A DNA stretch of 64,000 nt from Dictyobacter formicarum (GCF_016587435.1 NZ_BNJJ01000010.1:264675-328674), one strand, 5' to 3'. Positions 47,275-57,300 are shown, counted from the stretch's first letter. Numbers and translations are program-made. Notes: generated by a model from the letters alone, not told the origin.

Positions 47275-47345
47275 GCTCCCGTGAGGGGCGCACGTACAAG
47301 AAAACGGGTTAACAAGCAAGCGGCCGCGAGGGCCGCTCGTATGGC
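47275..47345 (+). repeat. Two decayed family-A hairpins
   Basis: 47275-47297: GCTCCC...GGGGCGC with tail ACGTAC. 47320-47336: stem GCGGCC/GGCCGC, loop GCGAG, tail TCGTATGG. They fill the rest of the gap between pgi and the ABC gene. Confidence 0.6.
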
Positions 47346-47348
47346 GGG

Positions 47349-48440
47349 TCAGGCGGGGACGATCAGGCTTTGGGTGGGTGGAAATGCTAGCCAGACCGAT
47401 TGGGAGGGCTGGAGTGGCTGATCCGTGAAGGCCTGGATGGTATATTGTTGCTGGCGGCCGGCTTTGATGTGGGTGCGCCAGCGGCCGGCGACGAAAAAGG
47501 TCTGCACGACCTGGCCGGTCAGGATATTCTGGTGTGGTGCTGATGGTGGCTCCTGCGCGATGGCAATATGGGCCGGGCGACAGACGAAATAGTGAGAGCC
47601 GCTGTGTTTGCGAGCTTCAGCGCTGATCTGACCAGAAAGACAGACATCTTCATCGTGTAGCTGGATGCTGGCGGTCTCGCTGTCACTATCTGTTAGCGCG
47701 CCGGGCAGCATGTTGGCCTGGCCCATAAAGGAGGCCACAAAAGCATTCTGTGGCTGTAGATACAGTTCGGTCGGCGTGCCGATCTGCTGCACCTGGCCAT
47801 CACGCAGGATCGTAATGCGGTCCGACATAGTCATGGCCTCATTCTGATCGTGGGTAACGTTGATCGTCGTGATCTTTAAGCGCTTAAAGAGCTGTACCAG
47901 TTCGGCACTCATCGTCTCGCGCAGCGCCGCATCCAGGCTGGAGAGTGGCTCATCCAGCAGGAGCAAGCGTGGCTCGGTAGCCAGGGCGCGCGCGACCGCG
48001 ACGCGTTGCTGCTGACCGCCCGAGAGCTGATAAGGATAGCGTTGCTCATAACCGGGCAGATTGACCAGTTCCAGCAGAGTATGCAGGCGCTCTTTAATCT
48101 GTCGGGCAGGCATGCGGCGCAGGCGCAAACCAAAGCTAATATTCTGAGCCACCGTCATATGCGGCCAGAGCGCATAATCCTGAAACACCATGCCCAAGCC
48201 GCGCTCCTCTACCAGCAAGCCACGCTTGCCATCGAAGAAGACCCGGCCACCAACCTCGATATAGCCGCTATCGGGCGCCACCAGTCCGGCCAGCATACGC
48301 AAGATAGTTGTTTTGCCACAGCCTGAAGGACCCAGCAAGGAGAGCACCTCGCCCTCCTGCACCTCAAGTTCCAGATCAGAGACTACCTGCCGTGATCCGT
48401 ATGTTTTGTTCAGTTGTTTGATCCGTAGATACATAGACAT
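47349..48440 (-). CDS. ABC transporter ATPase, iron(III)/polyamine type
   Basis: 363 residues from ATG 48440 (GGAGGAGAAAAA), overlapping the permease stop by 65 bases. Walker A GPSGCGKTT, signature LSGGQQQR, Walker B LLLLDEPLSSLD, switch His in NVTHDQNEA; a C-terminal TOBE-like part starts near 235. It energises the permease encoded upstream. FbpC-like. Confidence 0.95.
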   Translation of the reverse strand: MSMYLRIKQLNKTYGSRQVVSDLELEVQEGEVLSLLGPSGCGKTTILRMLAGLVAPDSGYIEVGGRVFFDGKRGLLVEERGLGMVFQDYALWPHMTVAQNISFGLRLRRMPARQIKERLHTLLELVNLPGYEQRYPYQLSGGQQQRVAVARALATEPRLLLLDEPLSSLDAALRETMSAELVQLFKRLKITTINVTHDQNEAMTMSDRITILRDGQVQQIGTPTELYLQPQNAFVASFMGQANMLPGALTDSDSETASIQLHDEDVCLSGQISAEARKHSGSHYFVCRPAHIAIAQEPPSAPHQNILTGQVVQTFFVAGRWRTHIKAGRQQQYTIQAFTDQPLQPSQSVWLAFPPTQSLIVPA

Positions 48441-50217
48441 TTTTTCTCCTCCGCTGCCGTTGAAGCAAGCGGTTAATCAACCATGGCAGGCAACGAATGA
48501 CCAGCAAGGCAAGGGTAACCACACCAACATTCAACATCGCCAGCGCCATGCCGGGTCCCATTTGAAAATTGCTAAAGAGGGCCACAATCTGTACCGGCAT
48601 CGTAGGTTGTCCGGGTGGATAGAGCAATTCAGAGGTAGCTAACTCGAACATCGTGCCGGTAAAGACCAGCAACCAGGTCGAAACCAGGCTAGCCCGCAGC
48701 AACGGCGCCACGATCCTGGCTAACAAAGGAAAGAGGCCCGCCCCCTGGACGCGCGCAGCCTCCAGCATCGTCTGCCCCACCTGCTCCAGCGCGCCCATGC
48801 TCAGGCGCGTCGCATAGGGGAGGCTGCCGCCCATATACGCGGCCAGCAAAATCCAGACCGTGCCATAGAACTGAATGCCATCCACGCTTCCGATGCCCAC
48901 ATATTCAAGGTAAGGAGCGTTCCAGGCAAAAATATAGCCGCAGGCCAGCACCAGGCCCGGCACCGCAATCGTCACCAGGGTCACCATGCTCAGCAACTTG
49001 CGTCCCGGCAGGCGTGTATAGCGCATCACAAAGGCGAGTGGAAGGCCCACCACCGACGTAATAGTCGCATTGCCCAGGGCCAGCCAGGTCGTACGCGTCA
49101 GCGCATTCAGATCATCTGAACTGCGCATCAACACCATGTGATAGTTATCCAGGGTCCAGTTGCTCGGCACCAATCCCTGACCGGAGGCATGCAGTAGTGA
49201 GAGCAGCAGGCACATACCGAGCGGGATCACCAGGGCGACTATAAAAACGAGCAAGCAGAAGATGGTGGCAGGCCACTTCCAGCCGCCCAGTTCAAGGGCA
49301 CGCGCAGGCCGACTCTTTCCACTAATGACCTGGAATGAGCGCGTACGCAAGGCCGCCGACTGGATGGACATTGCCAGGGCGATAGCGATAAACAGCAGCA
49401 GCGAGAGCGCCGCCGCCAGCGAGAAATCGACCGGGGAAGTATTGATAGCGCTATAGATCTGGTAGGTAATCAAGGTCACATTCGCATTCTGCGCGATCGT
49501 CGCAGCCGTCCCAAAGTCCGAGATAGCTTCGGCAAAGGCGATCAAGCCAGCCGCACAAATGGCTGGCAGCAGCAGAGGAATATTGATGGACAGCCAGGCG
49601 TGCCAGGAGCGGGCACCCGAGATGCGCGCGGCATCTTCAAATTCCGAACCAAGCCAACGTAGAGCCGCAGTAACCGAAATATAGACGTAGGGAAAGGACT
49701 TCAGGCTCAGAATCGCCACCACTCCCACCGGAGAGAAGAAGGTATTGATGAGAGCATCCGGAAAATGTAGATATTGATCGGGGATGCCGCCGCGAATAAA
49801 GACCAGCGACCAGGCCTCACCGACCAGGAAAGAGGGCGTAAAGAAGACGATCCAGACCAGCGTATCCATGGCCCGGCGAATTGGCAGATCGGTACGCCGC
49901 GCCAGCAGAGCGAGCGTCGTACCCAGACCACAGGCCAGCAGGGCTGTGATCAATCCCAGCCAGAGCGAGTTCAGGAAGGCCAGATAATTGTGGGGTTGCC
50001 GTGTCAACGCCCGGAGCGCGTCCCAGCCCGGAACTAAATCAGGCGTGGGCGTATAGAGATTGGGAAAGATACTCTGCAGGATAATCGCCGCCAATGGATA
50101 GACGATCAGCAGCAAAAGCAGTAGCAGCGGCACCCCAATTAATAAGACCTGGCCGCCCAGGCGTAGCAGACTGATGGCACGAAAACGAGAAACAGGTATA
50201 GTCGCAGGCGCGACCAT
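48376..50217 (-). CDS. ABC transporter fused permease, FbpB type
   Basis: About 613 residues from ATG 50217; an alternative ATG at 50271 lies inside the preceding gene without a ribosome site. Two tandem permease domains of about six membrane segments each, with EAA-type loops around LGSEFEDAARISGARSWHAW and LEQVGQTMLEAARVQGAGLF. This fused form is typical of ferric iron importers. Confidence 0.93.
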   Translation of the reverse strand: MVAPATIPVSRFRAISLLRLGGQVLLIGVPLLLLLLLIVYPLAAIILQSIFPNLYTPTPDLVPGWDALRALTRQPHNYLAFLNSLWLGLITALLACGLGTTLALLARRTDLPIRRAMDTLVWIVFFTPSFLVGEAWSLVFIRGGIPDQYLHFPDALINTFFSPVGVVAILSLKSFPYVYISVTAALRWLGSEFEDAARISGARSWHAWLSINIPLLLPAICAAGLIAFAEAISDFGTAATIAQNANVTLITYQIYSAINTSPVDFSLAAALSLLLFIAIALAMSIQSAALRTRSFQVISGKSRPARALELGGWKWPATIFCLLVFIVALVIPLGMCLLLSLLHASGQGLVPSNWTLDNYHMVLMRSSDDLNALTRTTWLALGNATITSVVGLPLAFVMRYTRLPGRKLLSMVTLVTIAVPGLVLACGYIFAWNAPYLEYVGIGSVDGIQFYGTVWILLAAYMGGSLPYATRLSMGALEQVGQTMLEAARVQGAGLFPLLARIVAPLLRASLVSTWLLVFTGTMFELATSELLYPPGQPTMPVQIVALFSNFQMGPGMALAMLNVGVVTLALLVIRCLPWLINRLLQRQRRRKNVYVSTDQTTEQNIRITAGSL

Positions 50218-50243
50218 ACCCTGTTCCTGTTGAGCATCAGCCA

Positions 50244-51341
50244 CTATTGAACGATATTGTCGTGGAACCATTGCTTCAACTCTGTTTCAACTCCAGCCCA
50301 TTTGGGCACATCCAACGTCGTCAAATTGATACCATCTGTCTGGCGCGTCACCACCGGAGTTACACCCTTGATAATATCAATGAAGTATGTATCGCCGTCG
50401 GTAGGATCGTGGTGAGTCATCACACTCTGCCCCTGAGCGGATAACATCCAGTTTACAAACTGTTTGGCGCAGGCCTGATGGCGGCTCTGGGCAGAGACCG
50501 CAATCTCACTTGGCAGTGCCGCCACACCGGAGGTTGGATAAATAATACCCAGCGGCTGACCGGCCTTCACTGCGGCATAGTACGCCGAGTCCTGGATGAT
50601 CGCAAACTCACGAGCCCCGGTCTCAACGCTATTGAGCGTTGGATCATTGGTCTGGAAAATCTTATCGCCATTCGACTTCAGCTGTTGGAAATACTGCTTG
50701 GCTTGATCCTCACCCTTCATAACCTGGGCAATGCCAGAGATGAACGGATAGGCGGGGCCAGAATAAGCGGGATCATTCTCAGCCAGTAAATTCTTATAGG
50801 CAGGTTTGGTCAGATCGCTCCAATCTTTAGGCAAACCGGCTGCAGGAATATGCTTTTTGTTGTAGACAATCACGCCAGCGGCCGTCACGCCAGTAGGATA
50901 ATAAGCATGATCGGCAGGTACATTTTTGGCGCCTAGATCGGTATAGTTATTGATATTGGGTGAGGTCCACTTCAACAAATATTTCTGGTCATCCAGGGTC
51001 TGCATCGTCACATTGCCATCGAACCAGACGACATCCCAGCGTGGATTATTGCGTTCCGCCGAGATCTTGGCCAGCAGATTACCGGTGCTATCATCAACCA
51101 GCTTAACCGCAATACCAGTCTGTTTCTGGAATGCCTTGGCGGCATCCGAATCATAGCCCTGGGCCGAATACAGTGTGATACCAGTACTTTTATCACAGCT
51201 CGCCGCGCTGCTATTGCTGGAAGACGATGACTGAGAGGGAGTACTGCACGCGGCTAACAAAGAAAGAATACAGCCCAGCAGGAAGAAAAGTCGCACCTGA
51301 GGGCGAAGCAGGCCACGGGCCTGCTGGAAAGAAAATTGCAT
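50244..51341 (-). CDS. ABC transporter substrate-binding lipoprotein, likely iron(III)
   Basis: 365 residues. Lipobox LLAAC after a hydrophobic signal (about 15-33), then a Ser-rich linker. The body is FbpA-like (ITLYSAQGYDSDAAKAFQKQ, WDVVWFDGNVTMQTLDD, AYYPTGVTAAGVIVYNKKHI). First gene of a three-gene importer (binding protein, permease, ATPase). Ferric iron is the family's usual ligand; thiamine or polyamines remain possible. Confidence 0.92.
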   Translation of the reverse strand: MQFSFQQARGLLRPQVRLFFLLGCILSLLAACSTPSQSSSSSNSSAASCDKSTGITLYSAQGYDSDAAKAFQKQTGIAVKLVDDSTGNLLAKISAERNNPRWDVVWFDGNVTMQTLDDQKYLLKWTSPNINNYTDLGAKNVPADHAYYPTGVTAAGVIVYNKKHIPAAGLPKDWSDLTKPAYKNLLAENDPAYSGPAYPFISGIAQVMKGEDQAKQYFQQLKSNGDKIFQTNDPTLNSVETGAREFAIIQDSAYYAAVKAGQPLGIIYPTSGVAALPSEIAVSAQSRHQACAKQFVNWMLSAQGQSVMTHHDPTDGDTYFIDIIKGVTPVVTRQTDGINLTTLDVPKWAGVETELKQWFHDNIVQ

Positions 51342-51603
51342 CAGAGTATAGCTCCTCTGTTCAGATAATCAAAAATACATATTTATTGTTCGATATACCA
51401 GTAAGTCTATCTGCGGTTAAGCATATAAGGATTGTTTTAATGGCTGGTAAAGGTCGAGTTAAAAGAATGTAAATTGTTGTTACATATGAAAACTTGCTAT
51501 TTTTAGCATCTGTTACAAATAAAATGTGTTACAATAGTGAGAGCGAGAAAAAATAATGATGTATGTCTCGTGATCTGTAGTGAATACAAGGAGTTGTGAA
51601 AGC

Positions 51604-52382
51604 ATGGAGTGGGCGATTACCGTGGCCGCCTTCCTGGCATCGGCGGTAGAATTTGTTGAAGCATTTACGATTGTGCTGGTGGTTGGTGTGACGATCAACT
51701 GGCGCAGTGCGCTGATCGGGACTCTGGCGGCGGCCGCCAGTCTGGCCGTGATTGTGGCGATTTTTGGGACCGCACTGGTGAGATATGTACCGATTGACGT
51801 GTTGCGCCTGGTGGTCGGAATTATCCTGGTATTATTTGGTTTGAAGTGGTTGAAGAAGGCTATCTTACGCTACAGTGGCCTGAAGGCCCTGCACGACGAA
51901 GAAGCTATTTTTGAAGAGAATATGGCCGAGCTGCGCGCACGTGGCGAAGTTACGACCAGCCTGCAGCCCTACGCGGCCCTGCTGGCCTTCAAATCGGTCC
52001 TGCTAGAGGGATTGGAAGTAGCTTTTATTGTCATCACCTTTGGTAGTAACGCCGCCTCGCAGGCCTGTGTAACCCAGTGTGGACTGGGGGTATCGGCTCG
52101 GCCGCCATTGGAGCAGCTGTAGCGGGCCTGCTAGTCATCATCGTGGGAGCACTGGTACGAGCGCCACTCAAGCAGGTCCCTGAGAACACCCTCAAGTTCA
52201 TCGTTGGCATTATGCTAACTACCTTTGGCACCTTCTGGGCCGTTGAAGGATTTCACTTTGACTGGCCTCTGTCGGACGGTTTCATCCTGATCTTGGCTGC
52301 CATTTACCTGCTGACCTCCTTTGCTCTGATCAGCTGGCTCAAAGGTCAGAAGCGAGCGATCAGCGCCGGGGTTGGAGCGTAG
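51604..52382 (+). pseudogene. COG4280-like membrane protein, frameshifted
   Basis: ATG 51604 follows AAGGAGTTGTGAAAGC. The first frame gives five membrane segments with VEFVEAFTIVLVVG and LLEGLEVAFIVITFG, both glutamate motifs recalling FTR1-type permeases. After FGSNAASQ the coding pattern moves to another frame (GGIGSAAIGAAVAGLLVIIV to 52382). Adding one G to the run at 52085-52089 joins both into about 259 residues. Either a real one-base deletion or a sequencing slip. It lies divergent from the iron-type importer. Confidence 0.75.
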
Positions 52383-52428
52383 ACCACTTTGAAAATGCAG
52401 CTATGCATAGAAGGAGAGAGATAGAGAG

Positions 52429-52635
52429 ATGAGCATCATCAAAGCCATATACAACTTCCTAGTAGGTGACATCGTTATTCTCGTCGGCATCATTATCACC
52501 TTACTGATTCTGGTTCTGCTCAACGCTGTCAGCGGCCTGAGCATGTTGCGTGGTGCCAGCGGAATCATCATGATTCTCGGAACGCTGATTGTGTTAACGC
52601 TCACCCTCACACGAGAATTGCGCGGGCACCGCTAA
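52429..52635 (+). CDS. Small two-helix membrane protein
   Basis: 68 residues; AAGGAGAGAGATAGAG upstream. Two hydrophobic segments (IVILVGIIITLLILVLLNAV; ASGIIMILGTLIVLTLTL). It follows the COG4280-like gene by 46 bases and is probably in its operon. Function unknown. Confidence 0.65.
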   Translation: MSIIKAIYNFLVGDIVILVGIIITLLILVLLNAVSGLSMLRGASGIIMILGTLIVLTLTLTRELRGHR

Positions 52636-52647
52636 GCGCCTGGTTCG

Positions 52648-53289
52648 CTAGAACGACCTGTTATGTCCACCACGTCGTTCTGGGCGACGAGGATGGAGGC
52701 GCTTACGGGCCTCCTCTGAGGATGGATCCTGTGATTCATCCTCCTCCTGCAGGAGGAAAACCTTCTCCTCAAATTCCTCCAGCAGCTTCTCGCAACGCTC
52801 AATACTACGTAACGCATCATCGCGGCGGGCCGCCCCGAAGAGATCGCGCTCAACTACACGCTCGTACCAGCGGCGAATCTTATCCAGATCCTGTCGGATC
52901 TCCTCGGCCTCCGCATATGTAAAGTTCTGGCGATAGGTCTCAAACTCGATCTCTTTACTGAAATTGACCTCGCAATCCTCAATAATCTCATCATATTGCA
53001 GATTACTCTGCGTAATGAAGCCATCGACAATCTTATTATTTTCCTCTTCCGGCAACGTATGAAGGGGAAGCAGATGGTAGGTGCCGCTTAGCTCGGTAAT
53101 GCGTTCAGTGATTTTCTGCAAGGCTGCCACCAGAGCATCGGTGGCTGGAAGAATACAGACACTCTGCTGGAGATAGAGAGCCCCGATCTTCTTAAGTTCG
53201 CGCCAGATACCCACCCGGGCAGCCGAAGGCTGACTCGGGACCTGGTAAATCAATAACATATATTGATGCTGATTCATATCATCACTCAT
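52648..53289 (-). CDS. ChrB-domain protein (chromate resistance type)
   Basis: 213 residues from ATG 53289 (alternative ATG 53277). LLIYQVPSQPSAARVGIWRE, LKKIGALYLQQSVCILPATD and ALVAALQKITERITELSG match the ChrB N-terminal domain. Charged helical C-terminal part (EEIRQDLDKIRRWYERVVER) and a basic tail. ChrB proteins regulate or assist chromate resistance; no ChrA is present, so the role here is open. Confidence 0.75.
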   Translation of the reverse strand: MSDDMNQHQYMLLIYQVPSQPSAARVGIWRELKKIGALYLQQSVCILPATDALVAALQKITERITELSGTYHLLPLHTLPEEENNKIVDGFITQSNLQYDEIIEDCEVNFSKEIEFETYRQNFTYAEAEEIRQDLDKIRRWYERVVERDLFGAARRDDALRSIERCEKLLEEFEEKVFLLQEEDESQDPSSEEARKRLHPRRPERRGGHNRSF

Positions 53290-53708
53290 TCTTCTGCTTG
53301 TTGTGCTCGCACCGCTGTGGCCTATCACCACACAACCTCCACTATTGCGCCCTCTCCCATTGTATCATAGCCCGATGAGGAGCAGTATCGTTGTGTCTCA
53401 GCAAGGCACCGTGCCTGTCGTCATTCCGGTAATTATTTGAGATACATGAAAAATGTTATCTTCTCATTTCTGAATGGTGACAGGCAATGGCTTACTGAGT
53501 GAGAAAGGATGTGATGTAAGGAATGCTCCAGCAAAGAACATGTGAAAACGTGACGACTATCTTTTTTCATCTTCTGCATCAGATTGTAGCCGATATGGAG
53601 ATGGGAATGCCAATCGGCTGCCCTGCTTAGATCCTATGCTGCTACGGCCGCGTATGGGAGCGTCAGGTGTTTGGGAACGTTTTTCTTTAATCGGGTGTGG
53701 TGAATTTA

Positions 53709-53738
53709 TTGACCGTGTTGCAATTTTGATGGTATACT
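53709..53738 (+). promoter_or_regulatory. Sigma70-type promoter of the GH43 gene
   Basis: TTGACC (53709-53714), 18 bases, TATACT (53733-53738). The expected start site is at the edge of the first TACAACGTTGTA palindrome. Upstream of it, 53290-53700 holds no gene that I can support. Confidence 0.7.
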
Positions 53739-53745
53739 CGTGAGG

Positions 53746-53877
53746 TACAACGTTGTAAAAATCGGGGGCGCAAGGCCCGAACCTACGGGGTACAACGTTG
53801 TAAAGAAATCGGGCGCAAGGCCCGAACCTACGGGGTACAACGTTGTAAAGAAATCGGGCGCAAGGCCCGAACCTATG
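53746..53877 (+). repeat. Three operator-like palindromes alternating with family-A hairpins
   Basis: The 12-bp palindrome TACAACGTTGTA occurs at 53746, 53791 and 53836 (45-bp period), each followed by a family-A hairpin (53763, 53810, 53855; loop GCAAG, tail AACCTACG or AACCTATG). The palindrome has the central CG of LacI-family operators. The array directly follows the promoter and precedes the GH43 ribosome site. Confidence 0.75.
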
Positions 53878-53937
53878 ATGACATGATGTCAACGTAACAA
53901 CAATATGGCTGTGTGTTGTATCAAGGAGGACAGGTCA

Positions 53938-56043
53938 ATGAAAAGACCCGCGCGTGCCATTACGTATTCGCTCCTTATTGTGTTGCTGCTCGTCGTCACG
54001 TTCGTTTTTCCTAAACAGGCGCCAGAGGCGCATGCTCAGGGCGTGACCCTGACCAATCCTTTGTTGACGGGCCCGGTTGATCCGTATGTGATCTATGTCA
54101 ATGGCTACTATTATTATACCGGGACCACGGCTACCAACATTCAGATCTGGCGCTCCGCGACGATCGAAGGGTTGGCCTCTGCCACGCCAGTGACGGTCTG
54201 GACGCCTACGGCGGGCACGCCTAATTGTTGTGATGTGTGGGCACCCGAGATTCACTACATCAACAACACCTGGTATATCTATTATGCGGCCGACGGCGGC
54301 TCAGATAGCAGCCACCGCATATTTGTCTTACAGGCCAATAGTAGTGATCCGCTGGGGAGTTATAGCGAGGCCAACACTGGCAATCCGCATGGCCAGTTGT
54401 CTGAGTCGAGCAACCTGTGGGCGATTGATCCTAATGTGTTCCAGGATAGCAGCGGTAAGCTCTTCGCGGTCTGGTCTGGCTGGCCCACGGCGAGCGGGGG
54501 AGTGCAGAACATCTATATTGCATCCATGAGCGATCCACTGCATATCAGCAGCAACCGTGTCCAGATCTCCGCTCCGACCCGGTCGTGGGAGACCCACGGT
54601 TTTGGTGTCAATGAGGGCCCGGTTGGCTTTACCCACAACGGCAAAACCTTTATTACCTACTCCGCTAGTTTCTGTGGCACCCCCAACTACGCGGTTGGTT
54701 TGTTGACCAATAACAGCACCGACGGCACCACCTATTTGAACGCGAGCAACTGGACCAAGACCGGTCCCATTCTGGAGCAGCACGATAGCGTCAAGGGGCC
54801 AGCCTCGTTTGTGCCCGTCCAGTCAGAGGACGGTACGGAAACCTGGTTTCTGTATCACACAACGCCAGGAGCGTGCGACGGCACCCGCACGGTCCAGGCT
54901 CAGAAACTGTACTGGGATTCTGATGGCTCCCCGCTCCTGGGCTATCCTGTTGATGCCAATGTCCCGCTCACATCTCCCTCGGGCGAGAATGGCGCATTCG
55001 GCTGGAGTCCTTCCGCTGCCGGCGACCCAGTCGTGGGCTCATGGTCGAATAACAGCACAACGAGCGCGGATAGTACTTCCCTTGGATCTGGCTGGCATCA
55101 GATCTTTCGCGGCGACCCGACGCTGATCGATTATACGGTGCAGGTTGACGCGCAAGGAGTGGCCACAGGTACCACCTCCGCGTATCCGAAATATGGGATG
55201 TACGCCGCGTACCAGGATAGCAACAACTATGTACAGGGCTGGATCGATACTAAATACAACGTATTCGCGACCTATGCCGTCGTTGGTGGTGTCGCCCAGA
55301 ACTGGCAGAACGCGAACCTGCCCACTGGCTTTGATCCGACGCAGTTCCACACCATCAAGGTCACAAAAGCCGATAATGTCTTCACCTTCTACCTCGATGG
55401 CACGCAGATGCAGCAGCGCTCATTCAACGTTCGCCATGGGCAGATCGGGTTAGTAACCGAGGACCGGACCGCCAACTATAACAATGTCTCCGTGACCGAC
55501 AATAGCCAGGGCTGGCGCGACGCCTTCGGGGATAGTGCGGAAGGAGACACGACCGACGGTTTGAAGACAGGCAACTGGTCGATTCAGGGTCCAGGCGCGG
55601 CCAACGGTAGTAGCCTCGGCGCGGGCTGGCAACAGATCTTCCGAGGCAATCCCAACTACGAGAATTACACGGTGCAGGCTGATGCGCAGTGGGTACAGAC
55701 CGGTACAACCTCAGCGTATCCCAAGTATGGCATCTACGCGGCCTACATCGATCGCAATAACTTTGCCGTAGCCTTCCTTGATCGCCAATACGGGGTTTAC
55801 GCCACCTACGCCGTAGTGGGTGGGACCGCTCAGGGCTGGCAGAACGCCAACCTGCCCGCTGGCTTCAATCCGGCCCTGTACCATACCATCAAAGTCGTCA
55901 AGGCAGGCAGCACCTTCACCTTCTACCTTGACGGCACGCAGATGCAGCAGCGCTCATTCAACCTGCTAGACGGCCAGCCGGGTCTTGTCACCGAGGATAC
56001 CGCCGCCAACTATAGCAACTTCTCGGTCTCCAACGTCAATTGA
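53938..56043 (+). CDS. Secreted GH43-type glycoside hydrolase with two C-terminal repeats
   Basis: 701 residues from ATG 53938 (AAGGAGGACAGGTCA). A signal peptide (about 1-33) ends at PEAHA. The catalytic five-blade propeller part (about 35-340) has GPVDPYVIYVNGYYYY (base Asp), LWAIDPNVFQD and NEGPVGFTHNGK (acid Glu region). Two tandem modules of about 175 residues follow, both with GSGW/GAGWxQIFRG, TSAYPKYG, AAY, TYAVVGG, FTFYLDGTQMQQRSFN and a TEDxxANY end; these look like concanavalin-type carbohydrate modules. It probably cuts arabinose/xylose-containing polymers outside the cell. Confidence 0.85.
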   Translation: MKRPARAITYSLLIVLLLVVTFVFPKQAPEAHAQGVTLTNPLLTGPVDPYVIYVNGYYYYTGTTATNIQIWRSATIEGLASATPVTVWTPTAGTPNCCDVWAPEIHYINNTWYIYYAADGGSDSSHRIFVLQANSSDPLGSYSEANTGNPHGQLSESSNLWAIDPNVFQDSSGKLFAVWSGWPTASGGVQNIYIASMSDPLHISSNRVQISAPTRSWETHGFGVNEGPVGFTHNGKTFITYSASFCGTPNYAVGLLTNNSTDGTTYLNASNWTKTGPILEQHDSVKGPASFVPVQSEDGTETWFLYHTTPGACDGTRTVQAQKLYWDSDGSPLLGYPVDANVPLTSPSGENGAFGWSPSAAGDPVVGSWSNNSTTSADSTSLGSGWHQIFRGDPTLIDYTVQVDAQGVATGTTSAYPKYGMYAAYQDSNNYVQGWIDTKYNVFATYAVVGGVAQNWQNANLPTGFDPTQFHTIKVTKADNVFTFYLDGTQMQQRSFNVRHGQIGLVTEDRTANYNNVSVTDNSQGWRDAFGDSAEGDTTDGLKTGNWSIQGPGAANGSSLGAGWQQIFRGNPNYENYTVQADAQWVQTGTTSAYPKYGIYAAYIDRNNFAVAFLDRQYGVYATYAVVGGTAQGWQNANLPAGFNPALYHTIKVVKAGSTFTFYLDGTQMQQRSFNLLDGQPGLVTEDTAANYSNFSVSNVN

Positions 56044-56097
56044 TAGCATGACTTTGAGAGGAGTTAGACGCACGCTGGCGATTTAGAGGTTGAGCGG

Positions 56098-56135
56098 CGC
56101 CCCCGTAGGCAGTTCTGTCTACGGGGGCGTTTTTT
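56098..56135 (+). terminator. Intrinsic terminator after GH43
   Basis: CGCCCCCGTAG/CTACGGGGGCG with a 10-base loop and six T (56130-56135). Confidence 0.92.
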
Positions 56136-56273
56136 GGGCGTCTTTACAGTCAAAGAAGTTGGTGGCAGCTATCAAGCACAATTGCCATAGAGGAAATCGG
56201 GCAGGAAGCGTGTTTTTAGATGTCCGCAATCCTCGCGTGTTGGAGGGAACGTTGACGTGGGGCGAGACGGGAA

Positions 56274-56297
56274 GCGCCCGCAAGGGGCGCACCTACG
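56274..56297 (+). repeat. Family-A hairpin
   Basis: GCGCCC-GCAAG-GGGCGC with tail ACCTACG, in the gap between the GH43 terminator and the RpiR gene. Nothing else is seen in that gap. Confidence 0.85.
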
Positions 56298-56348
56298 GTT
56301 TTCGTTTGTCTCAGCCAGAGCATGTTTGGATGCCGGGTCAATTTGCGC

Positions 56349-57221
56349 TCATAGGGCGTGTTCAGCGATTGCTGCGGTGAAGCGCTCAATAGCCATCAGA
56401 GAGGCTTCAGGGCGGCGCAAGGCGACTGCGACATAGAGCGCGTCTATCACGCTGAGGTGGGCGATACGGCTGGTCAGCGCCGCAGTACGAAAGGCGGTTT
56501 CCCGAGATGCAGTGATCAGTGCAATATCGGCATAATCGCTTAATGGTGTATGCATATGACTGCTCAGGAGGATGCATCGTGCCCCGGCGCCACGAGCATT
56601 GCGTAGTGCATTGAGTGTTTCACGAGTGGTACCCGAATGTGAGATTGCAAATGCCACGGAATTGGGTGGCAAGTTCGCTGCAGAAACAGCCTGCATAGCC
56701 GCGTCCGTTGTCACGGCGACGGGCATGCCAATACGCAGGAAGCGATAATAGGCATCGAGCGCAATCGGCATAGACGGACCAATCCCATAGAATTCAATCC
56801 GTGTGGCATGCAGTAGCGCCTCAACTGCCTGCTCCAAAAGTTGTTCATCAAGCACTGCCAGCGTATCAGCAATAGCCTGGATGTCGGACTGGAGTACCTT
56901 ACGCGCAACGGTTCCCACATTATCGTCCGGTAAGATGTCTTCATGAATCTGGTGGAGAGGCGCCATGCTTTCGGCCGCCAGGGCAAGTTTGAGATCACGT
57001 ACCCCTTGATATCCAAGTGAACGGCAGCAACGGACAATAGTGGCCTCGCTCACCTGGATGAGCTGTGCAAGGGCCTGGACGGATTGGTGAACCATTTCCT
57101 CGGGATGCTGCTCAATAAATTGGGCCACACGTTGCTCCGCTCCTGTCAGCGTCTGAGAAGTAGCGTGCAAACGAGCCTGTACGCCCTCTGATATAAGGGG
57201 ACGCTCTACTGGATGTTGCAT
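56349..57221 (-). CDS. MurR/RpiR-family regulator with SIS domain
   Basis: About 290 residues from ATG 57221 (MQHPVERPLISEGVQARL; GAGAAAGG upstream); ATG 57242 is an alternative. The N-terminal HTH_6 has LTGAEQRVAQFIEQHPEEMV, ALAQLIQVSEATIVRCCRSL. The C-terminal SIS sugar-phosphate domain has IEFYGIGPSMPIALDAYYRF and AISHSGTTRETLNALRNARG. Downstream of the phosphoesterase gene. It likely controls the divergent promoters at 58127-58439. Confidence 0.92.
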   Translation of the reverse strand: MQHPVERPLISEGVQARLHATSQTLTGAEQRVAQFIEQHPEEMVHQSVQALAQLIQVSEATIVRCCRSLGYQGVRDLKLALAAESMAPLHQIHEDILPDDNVGTVARKVLQSDIQAIADTLAVLDEQLLEQAVEALLHATRIEFYGIGPSMPIALDAYYRFLRIGMPVAVTTDAAMQAVSAANLPPNSVAFAISHSGTTRETLNALRNARGAGARCILLSSHMHTPLSDYADIALITASRETAFRTAALTSRIAHLSVIDALYVAVALRRPEASLMAIERFTAAIAEHAL

Positions 57222-57300
57222 TGATCTAGCCTTTCTCTCCATCACATCTTCTATGACTAATAAAAATATAGCTTGCTTTTTAAGTGCAGACAAATGCTGG

